Assembly (NCBI RefSeq): GCF_030247655.1
Contig: NZ_JAOTRZ010000008.1
Span: 1-38,208, forward strand
Direction: 5' to 3'
DNA length: 38,208 nucleotides
From: Trichlorobacter sp.
GTDB lineage: Bacteria > Desulfobacterota > Desulfuromonadia > Geobacterales > Pseudopelobacteraceae
Below, in pieces: positions 26,859 to 34,238 of this stretch (its first letter is position 1; the number at the start of each line of letters is the position of its first letter). Both the position numbers and the translations under genes were made by a program. The notes under the pieces are model-generated. The model was not told the DNA's origin. It worked only from the letters and a program-made list of their open reading frames with translations, and did no database searches.

Positions 26859-29800
26859 GCACCGTCGGCCAGATCGAAAAGAAAACCCAGCAACGTGTCG
26901 TAAAACTGTTCCGCGAGCAGTTGGGCTACGACTACCTCGGTGACTGGAGTGACCGCGAAAATACCCGCAATGTCGAGCCTGACCTGCTGCGCAACTTCCT
27001 GAAAGATCAGGGCCACGACGACACCCTCATCTCCCGCACCCTGCACGCCCTTGACAAAGCCGCCGCTGACCAGAGCAAAACCCTCTACGACCGCAACAAA
27101 GAGGTCTACGAACTGCTCCGCTATGGGGTGAAGGTTAAGCCCGATGTGGGGGAGAATACCGTCACTGTCTGGCTGATTGACTGGAAGAACCCACAGGCCA
27201 ACGACTTTGCCATTGCCGAAGAGGTGACGGTAAAAGGAGCCGACGCCAAAGCCCATACCAAACGCCCGGACATTGTACTGTATGTCAACGGAATCGCCCT
27301 TGGTGTGCTGGAGTTGAAACGTTCCACCGTTTCAGTCTCTGAAGGTATCCGCCAGAATCTGGATAATCAGAAGAAGCTGTTCATTGAGCACTACTTCTCC
27401 ACCATGCAGCTGATTATGGCTGGCAATGATACGGAAGGGCTGCGCTACGGCAGCATCAAGACGCCGGAGAAGTATTACCTGACCTGGAAGGAAGATTCAT
27501 CCGTAGGGGCAGGTTCCAAACCTGCCCAAACTAAACCTGCCCAAACCAAACCTGCCCGGACTACGCCGGACGAAACCAGGGCGGGTTTGGAACCCGCCCC
27601 TACAATTCTACACACCCACCTCCTGCAGATATGCAGTAAAGAACGCTTCCTGGAACTGATCCACGACTACATCGTCTATGACGCCGGTACCAAGAAGCTC
27701 TGCCGCCATAACCAATACTTTGGAGTTCGGGCAGCACAGGAGCATATCAACCGCCGCGAAGGCGGCATCATCTGGCATACGCAGGGTTCCGGTAAAAGCC
27801 TGACCATGGTCTGGCTGGCCAAGTGGATACGGGAGAATGTAACTGATAGCAGGGTTCTGATCATTACCGACCGCACTGAACTGGACAAGCAGATAGAGAC
27901 CGTATTTAAGGGCGTGAACGAGAACATCTACCGCGCCACCAGTGGTAACGATCTGATTGCAAAACTGAATGCGGCTGCACCGCCGCTACTCTGTTCACTG
28001 ATCCACAAATTTGGTAACGACGTAGGGGCAGGTTCCAAACCTGCCCAAACCAAACCTGCCCAAACCAGGGCGGGTTTGGAACCCGCCCCTACGGATATTG
28101 CCCAATACCTTGAAGAAATTAAGAACTCCCTGCCGCCCGACTTCAAAGCCAAGGGTGATCTGTACATTTTCGTTGATGAGTGTCACCGCACCCAGTCCGG
28201 CGAACTGCACAAGGCCATGAAGATTATCCTGCCCAATGCCCTGTTTATAGGCTTTACCGGGACCCCGCTGCTGAAGGCTGACAAACAGCGCAGCATTGAG
28301 GTGTTCGGGAAATACATCCACACCTACAAGTTCAACGAGGCGGTTAAGGACAAGGTAGTGCTGGACCTGCGCTACGAGGCACGGGACATCGACCAGAGCG
28401 TCAAATCCCAATCGATGATCGACAAATGGTTCGAGGCCAAGACCAAGGGGCTGACTGATCTGGCCAAGGCCCAGCTGAAGGCCCGCTGGGGAACCCTGCA
28501 AAAGGTGCTCTCCTGCAAGGAACGGCTGGAAATGATCGTCAACGATATCCTGATCGATATGAACACCAAGCCTCGTCAGATGGATGGCCGTGGCAATGCC
28601 ATGCTGGTTTCGGGTAGTATCTATGAAGCCTGCAAGTTCTTTGAACTGTTCTCCAGGACCGAGCTAAAGGGTAAGTGCGCCATTGTTACCAGCTACAAGC
28701 CATCCATCAGCGACACCAAGGGAGAAACCACCGGAGAGGGTGATACCGACAACCTGCGTAAGTACGACATTTACCAGCGGATGCTGGCGGAATGGTTCAA
28801 TGAGGCACCGGAGACAGCGGTCAACAAGGCCGAGATATTCGAGGAGCAGGTCAAAAAGAAGTTCATCGATCAGCCGGGCGAGATGAAGTTGCTGGTAGTG
28901 GTGGACAAGTTGCTGACCGGTTTCGATGCTCCATCGGCCACCTACCTCTACATCGACAAGCAGATGCGTGACCACGGCCTGTTTCAGGCTATCTGCCGGG
29001 TAAACCGGCTGGACGGCGATGACAAGGAATACGGCTATATCGTTGACTACAAGGACCTGTTCAAGAGTCTGGAAGGTGCGGTGCAGGATTACACCTCTGG
29101 CGCACTGGATGGTTATGACAAGGCGGATGTGGCCGGGCTGCTGGAAGACCGCCTGAAGAAGGCCAAAGAGAATCTGGAAGAGGCACGGGAGTCGATCAAG
29201 GCGCTCTGTGAGCCGGTGGAGGCGCCACAGGATACGCTGTCCTATATCCGCTTTTTTTGCGGTGGAAGTACCGTAGGGGCGTATGGCCATACGCCCCTAC
29301 AAGCAAACGAGCCGAAGCGGCTGGCTCTGTATAAGATGACCGCAACTCTGCTGCGAGCCTTTGCCAATATGGCCAGCGAACTGGCCGACGCCGGATATAA
29401 CCCGGCAGAGATAACCGCCATCCAGAACGAGGTGGATCATTTCGACAAGGTGCGTAATGAGGTAAAATTGGCCAGCGGCGACTACATCGACCTGAAGATG
29501 TATGAACCGGCCATGCGGCACCTGATTGATACGTACATCCGGGCCGAGGAGAGCGAAAAGGTATCGGCCTTTGATGATCTGTCACTGATCGATTTGATTG
29601 TGGAACGCGGCGTGGGTGCTGTTGATGCGCTGCCCAGATCAATCCGTAAAAGCCAGCAGGCAACCGCAGAGACGATCGAGAACAACGTCCGCAAGCTGAT
29701 AATTGACGAGCACCCGATCAATCCCAAATATTATGACGATATGTCTGATCTGTTGAAGGCACTGATCGAACAGCGGCGGCAGGATGCCATCAGCTATCAG

Positions 29801-30094
29801 GAGTATCTGGCCAAGGTGGTCTCATTGGCTAAACAGGTGAAGAATCCGGATTGGAAGACCTATCCTGCCAGCCTGAACACCCGAGCCAAGCAGGCACTGT
29901 ATGACAATCTGGATAAGGATGAAGTAATGGCGGTTGCCGTGGATAACGCGGTGCGGGAGAGTATGCAGGATGGCTGGCGCGACAATACCATCAAGGTCAA
30001 GAAGGTGAAGAACGCCATCAAGGTCGCTCTGGATCAGCACGAAGGGCGAACTGAAGATGTCCTTGAGCTGGTAAAGAAGCAGCATGACTACTAA
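26855..30094 (+). CDS. hsdR: Type I restriction endonuclease subunit HsdR, with three palindromic-repeat inserts
   Basis: A 1079-residue restriction and translocation subunit. The N-terminal nuclease domain has RPDIVLYVNG and LGVLELKRS. The SF2 helicase has Walker A TQGSGKS (K314), LIITDRTELDKQI, DECH at 441-444, GFTGTPLL and, in motif VI, FQAICRVNRLDG. A helical C-terminal domain follows. Three segments come from palindromic elements: residues 217-250 (VGAGSKPAQ... to LEPAPT), 390-413 and 807-816. They lie in the nuclease-helicase linker, in a loop about 28 residues before DECH, and in the C-terminal domain. None breaks the frame, and all core motifs remain, so the enzyme may be active. The end overlaps the peptidase gene by 11 bases. 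Confidence 0.94.
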   Translation: MSTVGQIEKKTQQRVVKLFREQLGYDYLGDWSDRENTRNVEPDLLRNFLKDQGHDDTLISRTLHALDKAAADQSKTLYDRNKEVYELLRYGVKVKPDVGENTVTVWLIDWKNPQANDFAIAEEVTVKGADAKAHTKRPDIVLYVNGIALGVLELKRSTVSVSEGIRQNLDNQKKLFIEHYFSTMQLIMAGNDTEGLRYGSIKTPEKYYLTWKEDSSVGAGSKPAQTKPAQTKPARTTPDETRAGLEPAPTILHTHLLQICSKERFLELIHDYIVYDAGTKKLCRHNQYFGVRAAQEHINRREGGIIWHTQGSGKSLTMVWLAKWIRENVTDSRVLIITDRTELDKQIETVFKGVNENIYRATSGNDLIAKLNAAAPPLLCSLIHKFGNDVGAGSKPAQTKPAQTRAGLEPAPTDIAQYLEEIKNSLPPDFKAKGDLYIFVDECHRTQSGELHKAMKIILPNALFIGFTGTPLLKADKQRSIEVFGKYIHTYKFNEAVKDKVVLDLRYEARDIDQSVKSQSMIDKWFEAKTKGLTDLAKAQLKARWGTLQKVLSCKERLEMIVNDILIDMNTKPRQMDGRGNAMLVSGSIYEACKFFELFSRTELKGKCAIVTSYKPSISDTKGETTGEGDTDNLRKYDIYQRMLAEWFNEAPETAVNKAEIFEEQVKKKFIDQPGEMKLLVVVDKLLTGFDAPSATYLYIDKQMRDHGLFQAICRVNRLDGDDKEYGYIVDYKDLFKSLEGAVQDYTSGALDGYDKADVAGLLEDRLKKAKENLEEARESIKALCEPVEAPQDTLSYIRFFCGGSTVGAYGHTPLQANEPKRLALYKMTATLLRAFANMASELADAGYNPAEITAIQNEVDHFDKVRNEVKLASGDYIDLKMYEPAMRHLIDTYIRAEESEKVSAFDDLSLIDLIVERGVGAVDALPRSIRKSQQATAETIENNVRKLIIDEHPINPKYYDDMSDLLKALIEQRRQDAISYQEYLAKVVSLAKQVKNPDWKTYPASLNTRAKQALYDNLDKDEVMAVAVDNAVRESMQDGWRDNTIKVKKVKNAIKVALDQHEGRTEDVLELVKKQHDY
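27503..27603. repeat. Palindromic element copy 2, in frame in hsdR (long form)
   Basis: A 101-base element. The left hairpin is gggcaggtt-cca-aacctgccc and the right hairpin is gggcgggtttggaacccgccc; the outer ends are gtagg and cctac. Between them three 15-base units each carry aaacctgccc. It is translated as 34 residues (217-250) starting at a GTA codon. Confidence 0.92.
28022..28092. repeat. Palindromic element copy 3, in frame in hsdR (shorter form)
   Basis: A 71-base element with the same ends and hairpins as copy 2, but with two 15-base aaacctgccc units. It is translated in the same phase as 24 residues (390-413). Confidence 0.92.
29273..29300. repeat. Palindromic element copy 4, in frame in hsdR (different core)
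   Basis: A perfect 28-base palindrome, gtaggggcgtatgg paired with its exact reverse complement. It shares the outer arms with the other copies but has a gtatggccatac core. Translation is VGAYGHTPLQ (residues 807-816). Confidence 0.9.
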
Positions 30095-30809
30095 AATAAA
30101 CCAGATCACGGTCAGCGAGATCAACGTCGAGGTTGTTCGTAAAAAGATCAAGAATCTGCATATCGGCGTCTACCCCCCGGATGGCCGAGTGCGGGTGGCT
30201 GCGCCAACCAAAATGGGTATGGAAGCGATCCGTGTTGCGGTAATCGGCAAACTGGGCTGGATCAAAAAGCATCAGCTGAAGTTTGCGAATCAGGAACGAC
30301 AGTCACCTCGCGAATATGTCACCGGTGAGACCCATTACTTCCAAGGCAGGCGCTACCGCTTGAATCTGCAACCACACGATGGACGGCCCAGGATTATGGC
30401 GTGTCACGGCACCATTGAGCTGCATGTTCCGACCGATAGCAGCATCGAATACCGTGAAGCATTACTGTATGCCTGGTATCGTAAGCAGCTCAAGGAGCAG
30501 GTGCCGGAATTGTTGGCCAAGTGGGAGCAGATCATTGGTGTGCAGGCTGCCGCGTGGGGTGTGAAGCGGATGAAAACCCGCTGGGGCACCTGCAATCCCA
30601 CTGCCCGGCGTGTCTGGCTGAATCTGGAGCTAATCAAAAAGCCGATCCACTGTCTTGAGTACATCATTGTCCATGAACTGGTGCACCTGCTGGAGCGGCT
30701 GCACAATGACCGTTTCACAACGCTGATGGACCAATATATGCCCTCGTGGCGTCAGTATCGGGAAGAGCTGAACCGGCAGCCGTTGGGGCATGAAGGATGG
30801 GGGGAATAA
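30084..30809 (+). CDS. YgjP-like (DUF45) M48-related metallopeptidase
   Basis: A 241-residue zinc-peptidase-like protein. The catalytic motif is H197-E-L-V-H201 in IIVHELVHLLE, preceded by the family motif KTRWGTCNPTARRVWLNLELIKKP. The N-terminal half has VRVAAPTKMGMEAIRVAV, typical of the YgjP/DUF45 family. Genes of this family often follow hsdR in type I operons; whether they process the complex is unknown. ATG 30084 overlaps the hsdR stop by 11 bases. The stop lies 4 bases before the ubiX ATG, and the ubiX ribosome site is inside the end of this gene. No signal peptide, so it is cytoplasmic. Confidence 0.87.
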   Translation: MTTKINQITVSEINVEVVRKKIKNLHIGVYPPDGRVRVAAPTKMGMEAIRVAVIGKLGWIKKHQLKFANQERQSPREYVTGETHYFQGRRYRLNLQPHDGRPRIMACHGTIELHVPTDSSIEYREALLYAWYRKQLKEQVPELLAKWEQIIGVQAAAWGVKRMKTRWGTCNPTARRVWLNLELIKKPIHCLEYIIVHELVHLLERLHNDRFTTLMDQYMPSWRQYREELNRQPLGHEGWGE

Positions 30810-30813
30810 TCGC

Positions 30814-31398
30814 ATGAAGATTCTGTTGGCCATAACCGGTGCATCGGGCAGTATTTACGGCCTGCGCTTGCTGGAGGAGCTGCTGCGTGGTGGGCATGGG
30901 GTAACTCTGGTGGCCAGCGCAAGTGGCCTGGAGGTCTGTCGTTACGAGACCGGTGTTGAGCTGAATGACGCTGATGCCTTAAAGAAACGCTGGAGCCTGC
31001 CTGATGCTGGGCTGACGATCCGCAGTGTTGATGATCTCTGGGCGCCTGAGGCCAGCGGTTCGGCAGCACCGGATGCCATGGTGATAGCCCCCTGCAGCAT
31101 GGGCACGGTGGGGCGGGTCGCAGCTGGAATATCCGGTAACCTGATTGAGCGGGCAGCGGATGTGATGCTGAAGGAGTATCGGCCGTTGCTATTGCTGCCG
31201 CGGGAGACGCCGTTTTCAACCATTCACCTGGAAAATCTGCTCAAGTTGTCACAATGCGGAGCACGGATCATTCCGGCTATGCCCGGTTTTTATCAGAAGC
31301 CTGAAACTTTGGATGATTTGGTCAATTTTGTGGTGGGTAAACTGCTGGATCAGCTGGGAGTGGAACACAGCCTGTTTAAACGGTGGGGTGATTTGTAG
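30814..31398 (+). CDS. ubiX: Flavin prenyltransferase UbiX
   Basis: A 194-residue flavoprotein that makes prenylated FMN, the cofactor needed by UbiD. The N-terminus is MKILLAITGASGSIYGLRLLE, the FMN-binding GASGSxYG motif. The later motifs VIAPCSMGTVGRVAAGISGNLI and LLPRETPFSTIHLENLLKL are also diagnostic, and GFYQKPETLDDLVNFVVGKLLD is at the end. ATG 30814 begins the homology; ATG 30790 would add eight residues from the end of the peptidase gene. Its partner genes ubiD and ubiA lie on the other side of the restriction island. The TAG stop is inside a palindromic element. Confidence 0.95.
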   Translation: MKILLAITGASGSIYGLRLLEELLRGGHGVTLVASASGLEVCRYETGVELNDADALKKRWSLPDAGLTIRSVDDLWAPEASGSAAPDAMVIAPCSMGTVGRVAAGISGNLIERAADVMLKEYRPLLLLPRETPFSTIHLENLLKLSQCGARIIPAMPGFYQKPETLDDLVNFVVGKLLDQLGVEHSLFKRWGDL

Positions 31399-31423
31399 GG
31401 GCGGGTTTCAAACCCGCCCCTAC
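31395..31423. repeat. Palindromic element copy 5, on the ubiX stop codon between convergent genes
   Basis: A 14-1-14 palindrome: gtaggggcgggttt, c, aaacccgcccctac. The TAG stop of ubiX (31396-31398) lies in its first arm and the convergent flavodiiron gene ends 6 bases beyond it. The very stable stem could stop transcription from either side. Confidence 0.92.
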
Positions 31424-31428
31424 AAGGT

Positions 31429-32622
31429 TCAATTTTTCTTTGCAACCTCTTCAGATACTGCTTGTCCCAGGGCGCGGCACTGTTCCAGAACTTCTGCGGT
31501 TGGTGTAAAGACGGCCCGCAGCGGATCATTTACCAGCTTGAAGCCCATCCCTTTCAGTCGTTCTTCCACCATCTTGCAGGCCTCACCGCTCCAGCCATAG
31601 CTGCCGAAGACTGCTGCCAGATTGGTTTTGAGCTTGATGGTGCTCAGATAGGCAAGTACATCCCACATCGGCTTGGGCACGTCGCGGTTGATGGTAGGAA
31701 CCCCAAAGACCAGGGCATCCGCCTCTTCCATCAGATCCCGCAGTTCGTCATCAGTCAGGCCAACGATATGGTGGCTGGCAACTTCAATCCCGTCGCGTTG
31801 AGCACCGGAGACCAGGGCCTGAGCCATTTTTTCTGTACTGCCGTGGGGAGAGATGTAGAAAACCAGTACTTTTTTGCCGAATGACTTTGGCTTGCTCCAG
31901 TTCTCATACTGTTCGATGATCCGCCAGGGATCTCGTCGGATAATCGGACCATGGCTGGGACAGATCATATCAATTACATCGTGACGAATTTTTTCGACGG
32001 CAGCCAGCACCTTGTCTTTGAAGGGGCGCATCAGGCAGTCAAAATAGAATTCGCGGGCTGAGGTATAGTCGTCTATTTCGTCATTAAAAATACTGCGGGT
32101 ATTGCAGTAGTGGGCACCAAAGGCGTCACAGGTAAAGAGTACGTTTTCCTCCTCCAGCCTGGTAAACATGGTGTCCGGCCAGTGCAGGAAGGGAGCCATG
32201 ATAAAGCGCAGGGTGCGCCCGCCCAGATCAATGGTTTCCCCATCCTTCACGGTTTTTGACTGGAACGGTTTGTGGATCATGTTGCCCACAAAGTTTTTGG
32301 CCGCCTGGGTGGAAACAACCGTTGCGTTGGGGCAATGCTCCAGCAGGTAGGAGAGCGAGCCGGAATGATCCGGTTCAGCATGGTTGACGATGATGTAATC
32401 AACCTTGGCAGGGTCAACCAGCGACTTGAGTTTGTCCATAAACTGGTCAACAAATTTGATTTTGACAGTGTCAATAATGGCTGTTTTTTCAGTGCCCTGT
32501 ACAAGGTAGCTGTTGTAAGTGGTGCCATGTTCAGTGGGGAAGAGGTCGTCAAAGACGCGCAGCTCAGGGTGCTGTGCCCCCAGCCAGTGAATGCCGTTTT
32601 TTATTTCAATAGTGCCGATCAT
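31429..32622 (-). CDS. FprA-type flavodiiron protein (rubredoxin:oxygen/NO oxidoreductase)
   Basis: A 397-residue A-type flavoprotein that reduces O2 to water, or NO to N2O, protecting an anaerobe. The beta-lactamase-like domain binds two irons through NHAEPDH, HWPD, CDAFGAH and CPSHGPI. The C-terminal flavodoxin domain binds FMN, with FYISPHGSTEKMAQAL, GVPTINRDVPKPMW and FGSYGWSGEA. Length matches the family without extra domains. ATG 32622 is chosen for the aaaggag 9 bases upstream; an ATG at 32646 would add residues that encode that ribosome site. It is monocistronic, with its own promoter, and converges on ubiX. Confidence 0.94.
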   Translation of the reverse strand: MIGTIEIKNGIHWLGAQHPELRVFDDLFPTEHGTTYNSYLVQGTEKTAIIDTVKIKFVDQFMDKLKSLVDPAKVDYIIVNHAEPDHSGSLSYLLEHCPNATVVSTQAAKNFVGNMIHKPFQSKTVKDGETIDLGGRTLRFIMAPFLHWPDTMFTRLEEENVLFTCDAFGAHYCNTRSIFNDEIDDYTSAREFYFDCLMRPFKDKVLAAVEKIRHDVIDMICPSHGPIIRRDPWRIIEQYENWSKPKSFGKKVLVFYISPHGSTEKMAQALVSGAQRDGIEVASHHIVGLTDDELRDLMEEADALVFGVPTINRDVPKPMWDVLAYLSTIKLKTNLAAVFGSYGWSGEACKMVEERLKGMGFKLVNDPLRAVFTPTAEVLEQCRALGQAVSEEVAKKN

Positions 32623-32686
32623 GATCTGATTCTCCTTTGTAACCATGTGCCTGTTAATTAGTCATGTGTCTCTTTCAAGGCCGCGA

Positions 32687-32715
32687 AGTATACCAAACCA
32701 AATTTGTGTATACAA
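32687..32715 (-). promoter_or_regulatory. Probable promoter of the flavodiiron gene with paired gtatac sites
   Basis: On the minus strand, TTGTAT (32715-32710), a 17-base spacer and TATACT (32692-32687) form a strong sigma-70 match. The self-complementary hexamer gtatac occurs at 32688-32693 and again at 32708-32713, exactly 20 bases apart, overlapping both boxes. This looks like a possible operator pair. Confidence 0.6.
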
Positions 32716-32810
32716 GCTGCAATTCAGCGGTTGTGAGGGCTTGGTGGCTCTGTTAGAGTGCAAACGCTATGGTTTAATTATGCAGTGATCGTGCCGCCGG
32801 AGGTGTTGTA

Positions 32811-34163
32811 GTGCGTCAAAAAACGGTTTTCAGTTGCAGCCAGTGTGGTAGCCAGTCGCCCAAGTGGTTAGGCAAATGCCCAGACTGCGGGGCCTGGAAC
32901 AGCATGGTAGAGGAACAGCAGCCATCGGCAGCAGCAGCCCGCAGCGGTCGGCCGTTGATGGCCAAGAGTGTTGCCCTGCCGATCGGTGAGGTGCCGCCCC
33001 AGGCTGAGGTACGGCTGGGTTGCGGTATTGGCGAGCTTGATCGTGTGTTGGGTGGCGGTCTGGTGCCCGGTTCACTGGTGCTGATCGGCGGCGATCCCGG
33101 CATAGGTAAATCTACTTTGCTACTACAGGCCATGCACCATCTGGCTGCTGAAGGATCGGTGCTGTATGTCTCTGGCGAGGAGTCGGCAGCCCAGACCCGT
33201 CTGCGGGGCGAGCGGCTGGGGGTGAGCGGTCGGCAGCTGCTGGTGCTGGCTGAGAACGGACTGGAAGAGATCGTGGCCCAGGTGGAGAAGCTGAAGCCGC
33301 GGGCCGTGGTGGTGGACTCGATCCAGACCGTCTGGACCCAGGCGTTGGAATCTGCTCCCGGCTCAGTCAGCCAGGTGCGGGAGTCTGCCGGGCGCTTGAT
33401 GTTGCTGGCCAAGGGGAGCGGTATTCCGATCTTTATTGTCGGTCATGTTACCAAGGACGGCTCCATTGCCGGACCGCGGGTGCTGGAACATATGGTGGAT
33501 ACGGTGCTTTATTTTGAGGGGGATCGCGGCCACCCCTACCGGATCCTGCGGGCGGTCAAGAACCGCTTTGGTTCCACCAATGAGATCGGCGTTTTTGAGA
33601 TGAAGTCCGGCGGTCTGGCCGAGGTGGCCAACCCGTCTGAGCTGTTCCTGTCCGAGCGCCCCCTTGATGCCCCCGGCTCTGTGGTTACCGCCTCGCTGGA
33701 GGGAAGCCGCACCCTGCTGGTGGAGATCCAGGCCCTGGTGACCCCCAGCGCCTATGGTACACCACGCCGGACCACTATCGGGGTTGACAGCAACCGTCTG
33801 GCCTTGCTGGTGGCGGTGCTGGAGAAGAAGGCCGGGCTCCATCTGGGGGGGCAGGATATTTTTCTGAATGTGGCTGGTGGTGCGCGGTTAAACGAGCCTG
33901 CTGCGGATCTGGCCATGCTGCTGGCAGTGGCCTCAAGCCACCTTGATCGCCCGGTTGCATCCGGTGCGGTGGTGTTTGGCGAGGTCGGTCTGGCTGGCGA
34001 AGTTCGGGCCGTTAATCAGCCGGAACCGAGACTGGGCGAGGCCACGAAGCTTGGTTTCAAACAGTGCATCCTGCCCGCCGGGAACCTTCGGCGACTCACT
34101 GATGTCAGTCTTGAGCTGAACGGCGTTGCTACGGTGCAGGAGGTGCTGCAGTTCCTGCTGTAA
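32811..34163 (+). CDS. radA: DNA repair protein RadA
   Basis: A 450-residue RecA-like ATPase that drives branch migration in recombination. The N-terminal zinc finger is CSQCGSQSPKWLGKCPDCGAW. Walker A is GGDPGIGKST (K100), and the RadA signature K250-NRFG is present. The C-terminal Lon-protease-like domain has NVAGGARLNEPAADLAMLLA and VFGEVGLAGEVRAV. All hallmark motifs are intact and length is normal. The GTG start at 32811 has ggaggt 6-7 bases before it. A weak promoter match (ttgtga 32731, tagagt 32754) lies upstream; the gene is on its own strand from the flavodiiron protein. Confidence 0.96.
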   Translation: MRQKTVFSCSQCGSQSPKWLGKCPDCGAWNSMVEEQQPSAAAARSGRPLMAKSVALPIGEVPPQAEVRLGCGIGELDRVLGGGLVPGSLVLIGGDPGIGKSTLLLQAMHHLAAEGSVLYVSGEESAAQTRLRGERLGVSGRQLLVLAENGLEEIVAQVEKLKPRAVVVDSIQTVWTQALESAPGSVSQVRESAGRLMLLAKGSGIPIFIVGHVTKDGSIAGPRVLEHMVDTVLYFEGDRGHPYRILRAVKNRFGSTNEIGVFEMKSGGLAEVANPSELFLSERPLDAPGSVVTASLEGSRTLLVEIQALVTPSAYGTPRRTTIGVDSNRLALLVAVLEKKAGLHLGGQDIFLNVAGGARLNEPAADLAMLLAVASSHLDRPVASGAVVFGEVGLAGEVRAVNQPEPRLGEATKLGFKQCILPAGNLRRLTDVSLELNGVATVQEVLQFLL

Positions 34164-34201
34164 CATACTTTTTACTGGACTTGGGCATCCAAAGCTTTTA
34201 A

Positions 34202-34213
34202 AATTGATCAATT
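34202..34213. promoter_or_regulatory. Perfect 12-base palindrome before the dksA-like gene
   Basis: aattgatcaatt lies in the 75-base gap between radA and the dksA-like gene, 25 bases before its ATG. It could be a dimeric regulator site. It lacks the 4-base spacer of an FNR box (TTGAT-N4-ATCAA). Confidence 0.3.
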
Positions 34214-34238
34214 ATAGCCGTTGTATGTGAGGAGACCC

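Larger units (their letters stand above)
20845..30809 (+). mobile_element. Type I restriction-modification island between ubiA and ubiX
   Basis: Six same-strand genes (hsdM, DUF1016, hsdS, AAA_14/DUF4143 ATPase, hsdR, YgjP-like peptidase) fill this stretch. It sits between ubiD-ubiA and ubiX, genes that commonly lie together. No integrase, transposase, tRNA or flanking direct repeat is seen, so the insertion mechanism is unknown. The boundaries are drawn at the gene ends and are inferred. Confidence 0.6.

Noticed and set aside
27503-28092. CRISPR-like array in hsdR
   Set aside because: The repeats are palindromic elements with short internal units, without regular spacers or cas genes nearby, and they are translated in frame.
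31395-31423. Standard intrinsic terminator after ubiX
   Set aside because: The stem is strong, but no T-run follows directly on the ubiX strand and the same palindrome occurs inside hsdR, so it is classed first as a repeat.
34202-34213. FNR box upstream of the dksA-like gene
   Set aside because: The half-sites abut with no 4-base spacer, so it does not fit the FNR consensus; kept only as a palindrome.
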